Source of the DNA: an uncultured Clostridia bacterium
Lineage (GTDB): Bacteria; Bacillota; Clostridia; Christensenellales; UBA1242
Direction: 5' to 3'
Assembly: GCA_944372355.1 (NCBI GenBank)
Contig: CALVYS010000005.1
Coordinates: forward strand, 1 to 45,376
Length of the DNA stretch: 45,376 nucleotides
The notes under the pieces are model-generated. The model did no database searches and was not told where the DNA came from. It saw only the letters and a program-made list of their open reading frames with translations. A program made the position numbers and the translations under genes. This document shows positions 24,782 through 35,900 of this stretch, piece by piece. How positions within the stretch are numbered: position 1 is the stretch's first letter; the number at the start of each line of letters is the position of its first letter.

Positions 24782-25357
24782 ATGGAAATTAGAAAGGATA
24801 ACAAATTATTCACATTCATGAAAAGGTTTGGGTTTTACATCTTAGGGGGAGTGATCATTTTGGCTGTGATTATTACTGCGATCGTGGCCGGCGTGCTTGG
24901 CAGCAGAGGCGATAATGCTGTCGATGTCACAACTGAGCCTATCAGTTTCACATTGCCAATGAATGAGGCCAGCTTGATCAAGGATTATTCCGACACCGAT
25001 TTGCAGTACAACGAAACCTTGGGCAAGTATCATGCGCATCTTTCGGTTGATCTGACAAGTGAAGATCCAACCGTCATGGCGATTGCCGATGGAACTGTCA
25101 CTGATGTAAGCTACAAATATCTCACTGGTTACACCGTCACCATAGAGCACACGGACGGCTTTGTAAGTGTTTATTCTTCACTTGATGAGGCTGTTGATGT
25201 GAAAGAGGGTGATACGGTTAAAAAGGGAGACAAGATCGGCTCCATCTCAACGTCCGCGGCAGGCGAGGCCACATATGGCGCTCATCTTGACTTAAAGCTT
25301 TATCAAAATAATGAAGCAGTAGATCCAAACAACTATCTTTCCTTGCAAGAAAAATAG
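24782..25357 (+). CDS. SpoIIQ-like LytM (M23) domain membrane protein
   Basis: 191 residues from the ATG after GAGGAGGG; the frame continues upstream but has no ribosome site there. One membrane helix (about 18-40) is followed by a LytM domain: HLSVD (86-90) is the first zinc motif, MAIADGTVTDV and GDTVKKGDKIG are typical strands, AHLDLKLYQ (167-175) is the second motif and VDPNNYL the usual end. In active M23 enzymes the second motif is HxH; here it is His168-Leu-Asp170, so one zinc ligand is changed. SpoIIQ sits in the forespore membrane and binds SpoIIIAH from the mother cell. Its place two genes before spoIIID resembles the Bacillus spoIIQ-spoIIID neighbourhood. Confidence 0.78.
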   Translation: MEIRKDNKLFTFMKRFGFYILGGVIILAVIITAIVAGVLGSRGDNAVDVTTEPISFTLPMNEASLIKDYSDTDLQYNETLGKYHAHLSVDLTSEDPTVMAIADGTVTDVSYKYLTGYTVTIEHTDGFVSVYSSLDEAVDVKEGDTVKKGDKIGSISTSAAGEATYGAHLDLKLYQNNEAVDPNNYLSLQEK

Positions 25358-25376
25358 TTAAATTCGTTCAAAACAT

Positions 25377-25405
25377 TTGTCTTCCGCAAACAATTATGAT
25401 ATAAT
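25377..25405 (+). promoter_or_regulatory. Promoter of acpP
   Basis: TTGTCT (25377-25382), a 17-nt spacer and a perfect TATAAT (25400-25405). The RNA start near 25412 leaves a short leader with TGGAGGAA before the ATG at 25430. Confidence 0.75.
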
Positions 25406-25429
25406 CGTTTTTGTTAATGGAGGAAGACG

Positions 25430-25651
25430 ATGAAAGAGAAGGTTAAAACATTGATTGCTGATCAGCTTTGCATTTCACCGGAAGACATTGCGGACGATGC
25501 AGACATTGTCAATGACTTGGGCGCGGATTCTCTTGATGTTGTAGAAATGCTTATGACACTTGAAGATGAATTTTCAATCAAGATTCCAGATGACCAAGTT
25601 GACAAAATCAGAACGGTCAATGCCATCTGCGAAATTATAGAAAAAAATTGA
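25430..25651 (+). CDS. acpP: Acyl carrier protein
   Basis: A 73-residue acidic four-helix protein that carries acyl chains in fatty-acid synthesis. Ser34 in GADSLDVVEM is the 4'-phosphopantetheine attachment site. The helix II-III pattern MTLEDEFSIKIPDD is classical. It has its own promoter and terminator, and no other fab gene is adjacent, so it is a single-gene unit inside a sporulation-type neighbourhood. Confidence 0.95.
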   Translation: MKEKVKTLIADQLCISPEDIADDADIVNDLGADSLDVVEMLMTLEDEFSIKIPDDQVDKIRTVNAICEIIEKN

Positions 25652-25654
25652 ATC

Positions 25655-25686
25655 AAACGAGGCAGCAACAAAGCCTCGTTTTTTTA
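25655..25686 (+). terminator. Terminator of acpP
   Basis: AAACGAGGC (25655-25663) and GCCTCGTTT (25673-25681) with a 9-nt loop, followed by a run of T. Confidence 0.88.
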
Positions 25687-25750
25687 TTGCAAAATTTGAC
25701 ATATCTCGACAAAAAGCGGAATAGACATAATGCAAGGAGGTTGTTCTGCC

Positions 25751-25999
25751 GTGAGAGAAGAGATATGTAAAAGAGTGCTTTTGGAAGCTGAATACATCAC
25801 TGGCACTCGCAGCACACTCAGACAAACGGCCGCTCTGTTTGGCGTAAGCAAAAGCACGGTCCATGTTGATATGTCCAAGAGATTAAAAAAACTAAGCGAA
25901 AAAAAATATAAAAAAATAGAAAAAATATTAAATATAAATTTTTCAGAAAAACATTTAAGAGGAGGTCAAGCGACAAAAAATAAATATTTATTAAAATAA
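25751..25999 (+). CDS. spoIIID: Sporulation transcription regulator SpoIIID
   Basis: 82 residues from the GTG at 25751, chosen because AAGGAGGT (25734-25741) lies at the right distance; an in-frame ATG at 25730 lies before this site. The helix-turn-helix STLRQTAALFGVSKSTVHVD matches SpoIIID, and the C-terminal RGGQATKNKY matches the RGGEATKxKY basic end that contacts DNA. SpoIIID is the mother-cell regulator that tunes the sigma-E regulon. TTGACA at 25696-25701 lacks a good -10 partner; a sigma-E-type promoter is possible but not clear. It ends at a strong hairpin. Confidence 0.92.
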   Translation: MREEICKRVLLEAEYITGTRSTLRQTAALFGVSKSTVHVDMSKRLKKLSEKKYKKIEKILNINFSEKHLRGGQATKNKYLLK

Positions 26000-26027
26000 T
26001 TTTTTGCGAAAAAATAATTAAAAAAAT

Positions 26028-26077
26028 AAAAAAATAATAAAAAATGGCCATTTTTTTGCATTTTTTATTATTTTTTT
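26028..26077. terminator. Strong A/T-rich bidirectional terminator
   Basis: Perfect 19-nt arms at 26028-26046 and 26059-26077 (A7-T-AA-T-A6-TG and its complement) with a 12-nt loop, between the convergent spoIIID and ttcA-like genes. Both strands end in T7. Confidence 0.8.
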
Positions 26078-26078
26078 G

Positions 26079-26792
26079 TTAATTTTCAATTTTCCATAAA
26101 TTATATCTTTCTGGATTTGTCAATGCATTTAACATGGATTTTTTCGTCCCTGACATTTTGTCTTCAAGGGATGAAAGAAAGTTTTTGACGTCTTGTCTGA
26201 GCGTGTAATGATCTGCCGGGCAGATGTTTTTGACAACGGGAAGCGATTGTGCTTCTGCGATGATTTCGCTTTCAAAGGTCAAAAGCAGGGGGCGAATAAC
26301 TGTCAAATCGGTGCGGCTTAAATAGCTTTTTGGTGGCAAAAGAAAAAGCCGCTCTTCTTGTTTTATGCTCATCAGAAAAGTTTCCAAAAGGTCGTCAGCA
26401 TGATGGGCCAAAGCAACTTTGTTGCAACCTGCTTTTTTGGCCGCACTGTTAAGGATTCCTCGTCTTAAATTGGCACATAAAGAACACGGATTTTTTTCCT
26501 TTCTTATTTCAAAAACAACCTCGAAAACATTTGAGTTTATCACTTGAAATTCAACCCCAAGTTTTTTGCAAAACTCTTCAATTGGCTGAAAGTTCATCTG
26601 GCCGTTTGACAGATCCACGCATATCGCCATCAACGAAAAACTGTTTTTGAATGCGGTTTTCAAATTGGCCAGCGCTTTAAGCAGCACCAGACTGTCCTTT
26701 CCGCCAGAAACGCCAACAGCGATTTTGTCTCCTGCTGAAATTAAATTGAATTTTTTGCACATTTTTTTGATTTGAGAAAGTATATTTTTCAT
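26079..26792 (-). CDS. TtcA-family tRNA 2-thiolation protein
   Basis: A 237-residue PP-loop ATPase. SGGKDS (29-34) binds ATP, CSLC (Cys103, Cys106) is the conserved pair that with a third cysteine (in NICPADH) holds an iron-sulfur cluster in TtcA/TtuA proteins, and AHHADD (129-134) and VIRPLL are further family marks. It probably transfers sulfur to a tRNA base; TtcA makes 2-thiocytidine-32. The length is near that of short Bacillota members. It has a leaderless promoter of its own, and no Shine-Dalgarno site. Confidence 0.87.
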   Translation of the reverse strand: MKNILSQIKKMCKKFNLISAGDKIAVGVSGGKDSLVLLKALANLKTAFKNSFSLMAICVDLSNGQMNFQPIEEFCKKLGVEFQVINSNVFEVVFEIRKEKNPCSLCANLRRGILNSAAKKAGCNKVALAHHADDLLETFLMSIKQEERLFLLPPKSYLSRTDLTVIRPLLLTFESEIIAEAQSLPVVKNICPADHYTLRQDVKNFLSSLEDKMSGTKKSMLNALTNPERYNLWKIEN

Positions 26793-26798
26793 GCCATA

Positions 26799-26827
26799 AT
26801 TTTAATTTATTTTTGCCGAATTTGCAA
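26799..26827 (-). promoter_or_regulatory. Leaderless promoter of the ttcA-like gene
   Basis: On the minus strand, TTGCAA (26827-26822), a 17-nt spacer and TAAAAT (26804-26799), then 6 nt to the ATG at 26792. It is back to back with the promoter of the giant gene. Confidence 0.72.
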
Positions 26828-26836
26828 GCTTTTTAT

Positions 26837-26866
26837 TTGACATTTTTTCGTAGAATGTTTTATAAT
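26837..26866 (+). promoter_or_regulatory. Strong promoter of the giant surface protein gene
   Basis: Perfect TTGACA (26837-26842), an 18-nt spacer and perfect TATAAT (26861-26866). The predicted RNA start near 26873 leaves a leader of about 79 nt that ends in GGGAGG, 5 nt before the TTG at 26952. This is the best promoter match in the window. Confidence 0.8.
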
Positions 26867-26951
26867 TTTATATATCTAGATTTATTTTACTTTTTTGCGA
26901 CAAAATTTGATAAAAAGCGTTTATTTAAAAATAATAAAATGGGAGGCAAAT

Positions 26952-29900
26952 TTGAAGAAATATTTATTGGCAGTTTTAAGCGTTTTTCTTCTCGTGGGTG
27001 GCGTGTTTATTTCTGCATGCTCAAACAGTGCTCCACAAGCTGTAATCAACGTTTCTTCTTCTGACTTTGTTTCCGAAGATTACATCGAAATCGATTTAAA
27101 CTCTGACAGGCCTTATGCGCAAGTAACCGCAAGTGTTGAAAATGTTTCCTCAGGCAGGGTGAGCGCCAACAACAACTCAGAAAGCATATTGCAAGCAAGC
27201 GCTGCCTACAATTCAGACGCAAACAACACATTGATCACCATCACTGGTGTGAGTGAAGGATTGGGTTATGTTGAATTGCGCAGTGAGGAGGGCGATGGCA
27301 CAAGGCTTATCACGGTTTATGTTTACAGCGACATATTGGGCATGAGCCAGAAGGCCGATGAAGTTGGCCAAGCCAGCGACCAATATGTTGTCAGAAGTCA
27401 GCAGGGTGAAAACCTTGTCAACATTTTGGATTCTGAAAGATATCTGACCTTTCTTTCACGTGAAAATGGTGAAAGCAATCGAAAAGATGTGACATGGGCA
27501 TTTTCACAAAACCAGCAAAACAATTTGACCGGATTGATTTTGGAAGCAAACAGCCTTGTGGTTCAAAACGGCTACATTGGTGACACGGTTGAATTGGTGG
27601 CAAGCTCGGTTTACACAGATTACTCTGCAACCGTTCAGCTGCATGTGCTCTCTCAACTTTCAGAGCCAACTTTGCAGTTTAGCAGAAGTGCAAACTCCAA
27701 CTTTGGCGACTACAACTCATCGTTTGAAACCCTGGTAAAAAATGACCAGTCAAAAGCAGAATCCGCTCTTTATGTCAGCCTTTCGGTTGAAGCTTCTGAG
27801 GACATCGAGGTTTTGCCTGTTGTGCTTGACAGGTTTGGAAACAATGTGACAAATGCACTCACCATCAGGCGCATCAATGAAAGCTCGTCAGGTGGATTGA
27901 TTCAACGAACCTATGTCGTTGAAGCGGCAAGTGCAGGGTTGGATCCTCAAACATTGACGGTTTACTTTGAAGTTTCTTATCAAGACTACAATTACACTCA
28001 AAACAGCCAGCAGTTCCAAGTTTCCTTGGTCGACGTGGTGGATTCCATCAACATCACAACAGATGGACAAACCGTGACCAATGGCGACACATTTGATGTT
28101 TACAACAACTACAACAACACCGATGGCTCCGGCAACTATGGCAGGCCTTTCGTTGTTAACCTTGGCCCTGACACTGTGGCAAATGATCAAGCAACCTTTG
28201 CAATCAGAATGCGAGAAAATCCAAACGGCAGATTTTTGATATATGTTTCAAATTCAAACAGCAGCTATTACATTCAAGAAAATTTCACACCAGTGCTGAT
28301 TGATGGAATCACTTACTATCAAAGCCAGCCGATCGCCAATGGTTCAGTGGTGTATTTCAGAGCATCTGGAACCTTTGGAAGTGGTGATGAAACCGATGTT
28401 GCATTCTATTCAACTCAATCTGAAAATGTGGCCTTAAATTTCAAATTGCGCAGCTATTTTGCTCCAAGTGCCAATTTTAATTTCAGCAACAATGTCACTT
28501 TGGATTATCACATCTCAACACAAACTTTAAATTCTGTCACAATCTCTTTCACACTTGATGAAGTGCAGCTTGCAGACATTGCCTCTGGGTTATACTTGGA
28601 TCCGACAGATGGAGCAGGCAATCCAAACACCGATTTTGAAGTCAGTGAACTGACAATTGTTGGAGAAACCGGCACTTTCACTGTGTCAAACCTTGAAACC
28701 AACTTGACAGGTTCATCACTCACAATCGCTTTGAGGCACAGAAATGGCTTCTATGCTACGGCAAATTTCACTGTTCAGGCTTTTGTGCCTTTGTCAGATG
28801 CCGTGCTCAGCTATCAAGGCAACAGCACCAACGCGGTGGCTGCGTCGGGAAACGCTTATCAAACGAGTGGAGGCATTGAGTCGTTCACATTGAACAGGCT
28901 TGTGATGACCTCTACAAATTCTTTGGTGTTGAACGTTCGCACCAACACAAATGCAACATTGAGCAGCCCTTACGCTTTTGCGTTTTACAAAACAGACGAA
29001 GAGCTTGACGGTTCGATTCTTGATCAGCTTCAAGAAAGCATGCGTGACAATGCTTCCGTAACATTTGATGCGACAACGGGCAGAATGACGGTGAACAATG
29101 ATGTCAAAGGGTATGTGGTTTTCACCTTTGATGGCTTTGATCAAAAACACAATCAAATCACCGTGCAAAGATGGTTTTATTTGGAAGGCTTCACATCGCC
29201 AACCAGTCTGAGGCCAAACCCTCAAAGCCTTTCTCTCATTGCAAGAGATTCGATTTCCACGCAAGATGCATCACTGGCGCAGGGATCGGTGAGAGTGACA
29301 TTCAGAACCGATGGAAATGCAATCACTTACTATGACGAGAGCAATTTTAGTTTCACTTCCTCCACAGGGGCAAGCGTAAATTTGCTGGAAAAAGGCTATA
29401 ATTATCAAATAACAAAAATCAGCACAACAGATCAGGTTTTGAGCTTTGACGTCGTTGCAAACACCACAAATGGGTTCAAAACTTTTGTCGATACGCTGGT
29501 TGTGGAATACACTGTTTTTGGAAGAACTTATTACGCTACAATTGAAATCAACATAACAAATGCCACAAGAGTTGAGCAGGTTGTTTGGGAAAATCAAACC
29601 TCAGATGGTGAAATTTACATAGATCTTTATGCAACAAACTCCACAGACAGGCAGTTCACAATCATAACCTCAACCTTGCCTTTAAGTGCATATAACGACG
29701 AATTGACTTACATCTTTGTTCCAGACAGTGGCACAAGCGCGAACCTTGTTTCCATCAACGAGCTTGGCATTGTCACTCCAAATTCGCAAACAGTGGGTGG
29801 AACAGGAACCATCTTTGTGCTGCCTAGCGATGCCATAAGGGTTGTCGGCGGCGTGGCTCAAATCGTTTATCTTTCAGAAGTTGATGGAGAGGTTACATCA

Positions 29901-32900
29901 AATTCAGTCCCTCTTTCAGAGCTTTCCAATCGCTATGATGAAATCATAAACGGCTACTTTGTTTCAGACAGAACAGCCGAAGATGTTACTAATGTTTATT
30001 ATAGAGATATTATTCTTAGAATAAGATTAACTGTTGCAGATGGCAGAAGCGAAGAGACTGCAACAAGGATTTATAATGCCGCTCAGTTTGCAGAAATAGA
30101 TCCAAACATGCACTACATTCTCATGTCCTCAATCGAACTTGCAGATTGGGAGTCTTTTGGCGCGCCACTTACAGGATCACTGAAAGGCTATGACAACAAC
30201 ATTTCAATAAGTTTAACGGGCCAGCCAATTTTCAATCAAATTGCCTCAACTGGAAAATTTGAAAACTTCACTTTGTCTGGCGAAGTCAATGGCGGAGGCT
30301 TTGTTGCAAATCTCAACCAAGGGTCAATCAAAAATGTGACCATCACCGTGCAGTCATCTACTTCTTCACCAAGTTTGCTCAACGGCGGATATGAATTTGA
30401 TGGAAATCTTTATGCAGGTGCAATCGTCGGAATCAACGAGGGAAGCATAGGTGCAGAAGATGGCGAAGTCAGAATCGAAGGTGTGACAGTAGACATTGCA
30501 ACCGGCGACGACCTTTCTTATGCCGGTATGTTTGCCGGAAGCAACTCAGGAGCGATCTCTTACACTTACGGCGAATTCTATATTTTTGATCAAACAGAAA
30601 GTGGAGACGATGTCATCAACACCATCACAGCTGCATATGTTGGAGGCTTTGTTGGCAGCCTCACTGGCGGATCAATCACTCACAGCTATGTGTTTAACTA
30701 CACTTTTGATGGAAACGGCACATTCACTGCCAATGCATTGAATGCCGAAGTATATAGTGGGGCTTTTGCAGGGGCTTACAGTTCAGGCGAGATTTCAAAC
30801 TCTTTTGCAATGGTCCAAGATAATATTAATTCAGGAATACTAACAAACATTTCAAATTCTTACTGGGGTGTAAGCGACGACACAGGTGACACCAACTCAG
30901 AGTATTGGATCGATGCTGGCGAAGAAGGCTTTAATTCATATGTAAGAAACGGCCAGCCTCATCTTCGTTTCTATCAGTCAGAGGCGCTGCTGGATTTAAG
31001 CGTGATAGCAGTTCAAACCACTTCAAAATTTTTGCCAGTCAATAATGGAGAAGAGGGTATCTTGTTCTTGCACAGGGTGCAAAACAGTTTGGGCATGTCG
31101 GATTCAGCTTCCACAGCGCTGACGCAGCTCAACACCATCTCTTTTGTTGAATTGTTTGGCAACGCAAGCATCGTGGCAACCTCGCTCAACAACAACATTG
31201 CAGAGGTTGTTGGCAACAACGTCCTCATCAAAGAAACCGGCGATTTGACATTGCAAATCACAGGCAAACAAGACTACACTCAAAGCAGAGAAATCAACTT
31301 TAAAGTCGTTTATGTGGTGGAAGATTTCCAGGCAACCTATGGCGGCATTCAATCCACAGGTTTTGACTTGCAGGAAGGCCAAACCGCAAACATCATCTTC
31401 AAAATCAAAAACAGCGTCTATCTTGCAAACGAAACCCAGCCGAGAACGCTGCGTTTGGAAGAAATGAGCCTGACAAACGAGGTTGGCATAGAAGACGACA
31501 ATGGCGAGACTATCAACTTCGATAGTGAGTTTGTCAACTACACTGTCAACGGCATGGTTGGAACGGTGAGCTTTGGGCTTGGTTTGACTGATGAACTTGA
31601 AAACAGAACAAGCGTTATATTGACTTCAAAAATAAATCTGACCGATTTTGCAGATAACGATGCCTACCAAACGGCAATTGAGCAGGCTTTCTCGCAAAGC
31701 TTGACCGTGAGACCTTTCCAAGGTGCAAATGAGATTTTGACAAATGTTGACAGCATGACTATAAACCCTTCTGTCACATCAAAAATCACCGTTGTGCTTG
31801 CCACAGATTCGAGTGCAGACAGCATCAGTTTGCAACTGTTGAGAAATGGCTCTCCGCTCACTTTTGGCGGAGCAAACAACGGCCAAACATCATTTGTTTA
31901 CAGTGACGATGGCACCAGCGCAAGCATCTTCTATTCGCAGGCGATTTTAGATATGTCGATTTCAAGGTCAGCCTATGATGAAACCACACAAACTTACACC
32001 TATGAAATCACATTTAAGGTGGCGGAAGATTATCGCTCACAGATTGCGGCCAACGAGGATTACACTTTGGTGATTAGCTCGGTTTCTGGCACAGCAAGAA
32101 ATGAGGGCAGAGAAGTTGACATCACTTTGACAAGACAAGACATCAACTACATCGACATTGCAAACTATGAAGCTTCAAATGTTTCCAACATCAATGGAAA
32201 CATTGTCTACACTTACCAAACCAATCAAGTTTCGGTGCTTTCACCAGGACGCAGCTCATTTATGGTTGTAAATGTGGATCCAAGTTTTGCTTATTACAAC
32301 TATATGACTCTCACTTACAGCGCAGTCGACACAACAACCAATCAGCCATCTTCTTCAATCTTGACCATGGCAAAATTGAACGAGTTTTCGGGCGGCGGCG
32401 TCAACAACGGCTATGTTGTGGATTATTCATCAAATGTTTCAAATGATGTCATCAATGGTTTGAGGGTGAACAGAGATGACTCTGGCATCTATGTTTTCAG
32501 ACTGTATCCATCTCCAAACATTGGATCCGACACAACTTTTGTCATCACAGCAGCCTTCTACGATGCAAACGGCAATCAAATTGCACAGTCGGTTTACGAA
32601 TTGTTTGTTTCCTATCTGCCACAGGCTGAAATTTTGGTTGACGGTCAAAACTCCACAATTCTCGCCAAAGGCGGCACGGCAGAACTTTCCATCTTGTTGC
32701 AGCAGGGGCAAGAACTCGACTATTTGACGGCCACGGGAGCAACAGGTGTGACCATCTCTCCAAAAGAGGCTTGGCAGGTTGAAGAATTGAGCAATGGAAC
32801 CGTGCTTTACACAGCTCAGCTTCGTGCATCGCTGAATGCTTCTGTCAACGGCACAAATGGAACCTTTGAGGTTACTGCACAAGTTTCAAGATATCTCAAT

Positions 32901-35900
32901 GGTGAGACCGACCGCAAAACCTCCACGGCATATGTCACACTTGTGAACTTCAAACCAACCTCAGCAAGCTTGGAGGGAGCTACTTACAACTCATCAAACA
33001 ACACCTATATGTTTGACACTTATGTTGGCATCACAAATGGACTGACTTTTGATTACAGTTTCAATCCAGAGAGCTATGCTTATGACGCTTCAAATCAAGA
33101 CGAGGTCGAGCTTGCAAACAGTCTGTATGAAGCAAGAGAGCAGTTTATTCAAGCAGGTTATTATCAAGACGACGAAACCGGCTTTTCAATCAATTATTAT
33201 AACGGCAACGCCATTCCAATTTATCAGAGATTGGAAATGAATGGCACGCGTCTCAATTTCACGCAGTCTGGCGATGGCGTTTATACTTATTCAAACACAA
33301 GGTTCAGATTGACCTACACCGAAGAGCGCAATGATGACAACGAAATCACGAGTGCGTATCTCACCGTGACAGGATTGACAACAACAGCTTCGCCTGTTTA
33401 TCTGACCCTTGTTGACGAAATCAGATTGGACAGCGACGGCTCAGATGTGCTTTATGAAATAGAAACCAACTTTGCAATCTCAGTTGGAATTTATTCGGAT
33501 CAAGACAGGGCGTTGCCTATTCGCACAGCAGAAGAATTTTTGAGCGTGGCAGATGAAGGACAGGCAGCGGATTACATCTTGCTAAGCGACATCACCTTGA
33601 CAAACTACACTCCAATTTCTTCTTCAAACTTCCGCTCTCTTGATGGAAACGGCTACACAATCAACATTGAAAGCTTCAATCTTGAAGGGTCTGGAACGCT
33701 GAATTTGGCACTCTTCACAACGATTTCAGCAGATTCTGTCATCAAAAACGTTAGAGTCAATTATTATCAAAGCCAGCCTATAACCATTGATGTAACCTCA
33801 ACTGGCTATTCAAACATCAACATCGCGGGCTTGGCGATCACAAACAACGGAACGGTGACAAACACCCAAGTTGTTGCTTACAAAACGGCATCGACAAGCT
33901 TTACAAATTCTGGTGACATAGGAATCATCGTGAATTATGTTCGCGGTTCAACACCGGTTTACATCGATGCAAATTCCTCCATCAGCAGCCAGGTTGCAGG
34001 TTTTGTCATCACCAACTCAGGCTCCATCACCAACTCAAAAGTGGGAGGAGAGGAGATTATCATCATAGGCGAGCAGGTGGCAGACAGCGACAGATTTGAA
34101 TACACCACCGAATCGCTTTCCACCTTCACAATTTCGGCGCAGGGCACTGTGTCTGGGTTTGTCATCACCAACTCAGGCGACATTGCGTCAAGCAGCGCAT
34201 CACAGGTTCAAATAACAAACCTTGCTTCTTCCAACCAAACTCAAACCGCAGGCTTTGTCATCACCAACTCCGGTGACATTCGCGCCTCGGCAGTGCAAGG
34301 CGTCAAGAGGCAGGGCACGGGCAATGATGCTGACACCTATCATCGCACTGGCAGCAACATATCAGCAAACGGCACGGTTTCTGGATTTGCCATTCGCAAC
34401 ACCACAACAGGTGTGATCAGTGATGGCTACTCCAATATTCTCATCTCCGACAGATCCACTCAAAACAGTTTGACAAGTGCCGGATTCATCTATCAAAATG
34501 AGGGCTACATTGAAACCTCTTATGCAGCTTCGTATGTTGAAAAAGCCAACATTCGTCAACTCAGCTTCTCAGGTGTGGATTCCACCGGTCACTCGTTGAA
34601 CACCGGAACCATTGAGCTTTCTTACTACTATATCGCCGATTACGATGATGACACGGCAAGCGATGTGGAAGGCACTTTGGATTCTGCAAACCTTATAAGC
34701 AGAGAAGAGGTTGAAAATCAAAACGCCTACTATGGCTTCATCTTCAATTCAACCTCCTCAGCAGGTGACGGAATTTGGACGTTGATTGAAGGCGAGGGCG
34801 TGGAACCGGTTTCGCTTTCAACCTTGACAATCTCTCACAGATATTATGTTGCCGGGCAAGATGGAGAATACTTCCTTCCATATTCAATTCTGACAAACTC
34901 TGGCAACTCTTTCGCGCCGGATTACGACACAACATATGGCGAAGACATCAACCCAATTTTGATCACTTCGGCACAGGATTTCCAAGAGGCGATGGGTGCT
35001 TCAACCTCCACCTCAGTTGGCGGACAGTTCAATGACACAGAAATTTTTGGTTCCTATCGATTCGCTGCCGATATCGATCTTTCAGAGCTGAACAACGACA
35101 TTGGAAATGCCGAAGTTGGTTCGGTTGACAGAATTTTCAGCGGCCAAATTGACGGAAATGGCTTTACAATCAACAACATATCTCTTTCCAGCAGCAACAA
35201 CGCAGTTGGTCTGTTTGCAGAAACTCGAAATGCTTTGATTCAAAATCTCAACATTGAAATCAACTCGATCACTGCCGGCAACTCGGTTGTGGTTGGCGGG
35301 CTCGTTGGCGTGGCAAAAGATTCCAGAATCATCAACATTCAAATGAGCCAACGCACCACCACTTCGGGAGATTCCGAGGAGCGTGGCGTGCACGGCCGCA
35401 ATGTCACCGGAGGCATCGTGGGCGCGGCCTTTGGTCAAAGCGTGCTGGTGGGCCTTTCAGCCACAGACGCCATCGTTCAAAGCGGTTATTACAACAATTC
35501 AACAGCAAACAATTTTAATCAGGCAATCTACTCACGAGGCGATTGGTCCTTCAACGCGCAAGCAGTGCGAACTTACGCGGAGGCAAATTCGTCGCAGCTT
35601 TATGCGGCCGACGGCCTTGGTCAAACCTCGTTTGCAGGTGGGCTTGTGGGTTATCTAGACATTTACACAGCTTCACAAGTTTTGCAATCCAACTATATTT
35701 ATGTCACAAATCTCAGCAACTCTGATTACAGCGTAAGCAATTTCAGGGTCAACAATTCAATTGACGTGCGTGCAGAAATCGTGGGCGGTTTGATAGGCTA
35801 CACCGGTCCTCAAACCAGAGTGCAAGATGCTGGAATTTACTTCACAAATCAAGCCAACACCTATGCCAACCTGCTTTCTTACAACTTTGCAGCAGGCGGC

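Noticed and set aside
25696-25731. Sigma-70 promoter for spoIIID (TTGACA with CATAAT)
   Set aside because: The spacing between the boxes is 24 nt, too long; a sigma-E promoter is possible but was not convincing.
34002-34273. CRISPR-like array because of repeated 17-20-nt units
   Set aside because: The repeats lie in frame inside a coding region, spacing is irregular (156 and 96 nt), and no cas gene is present.
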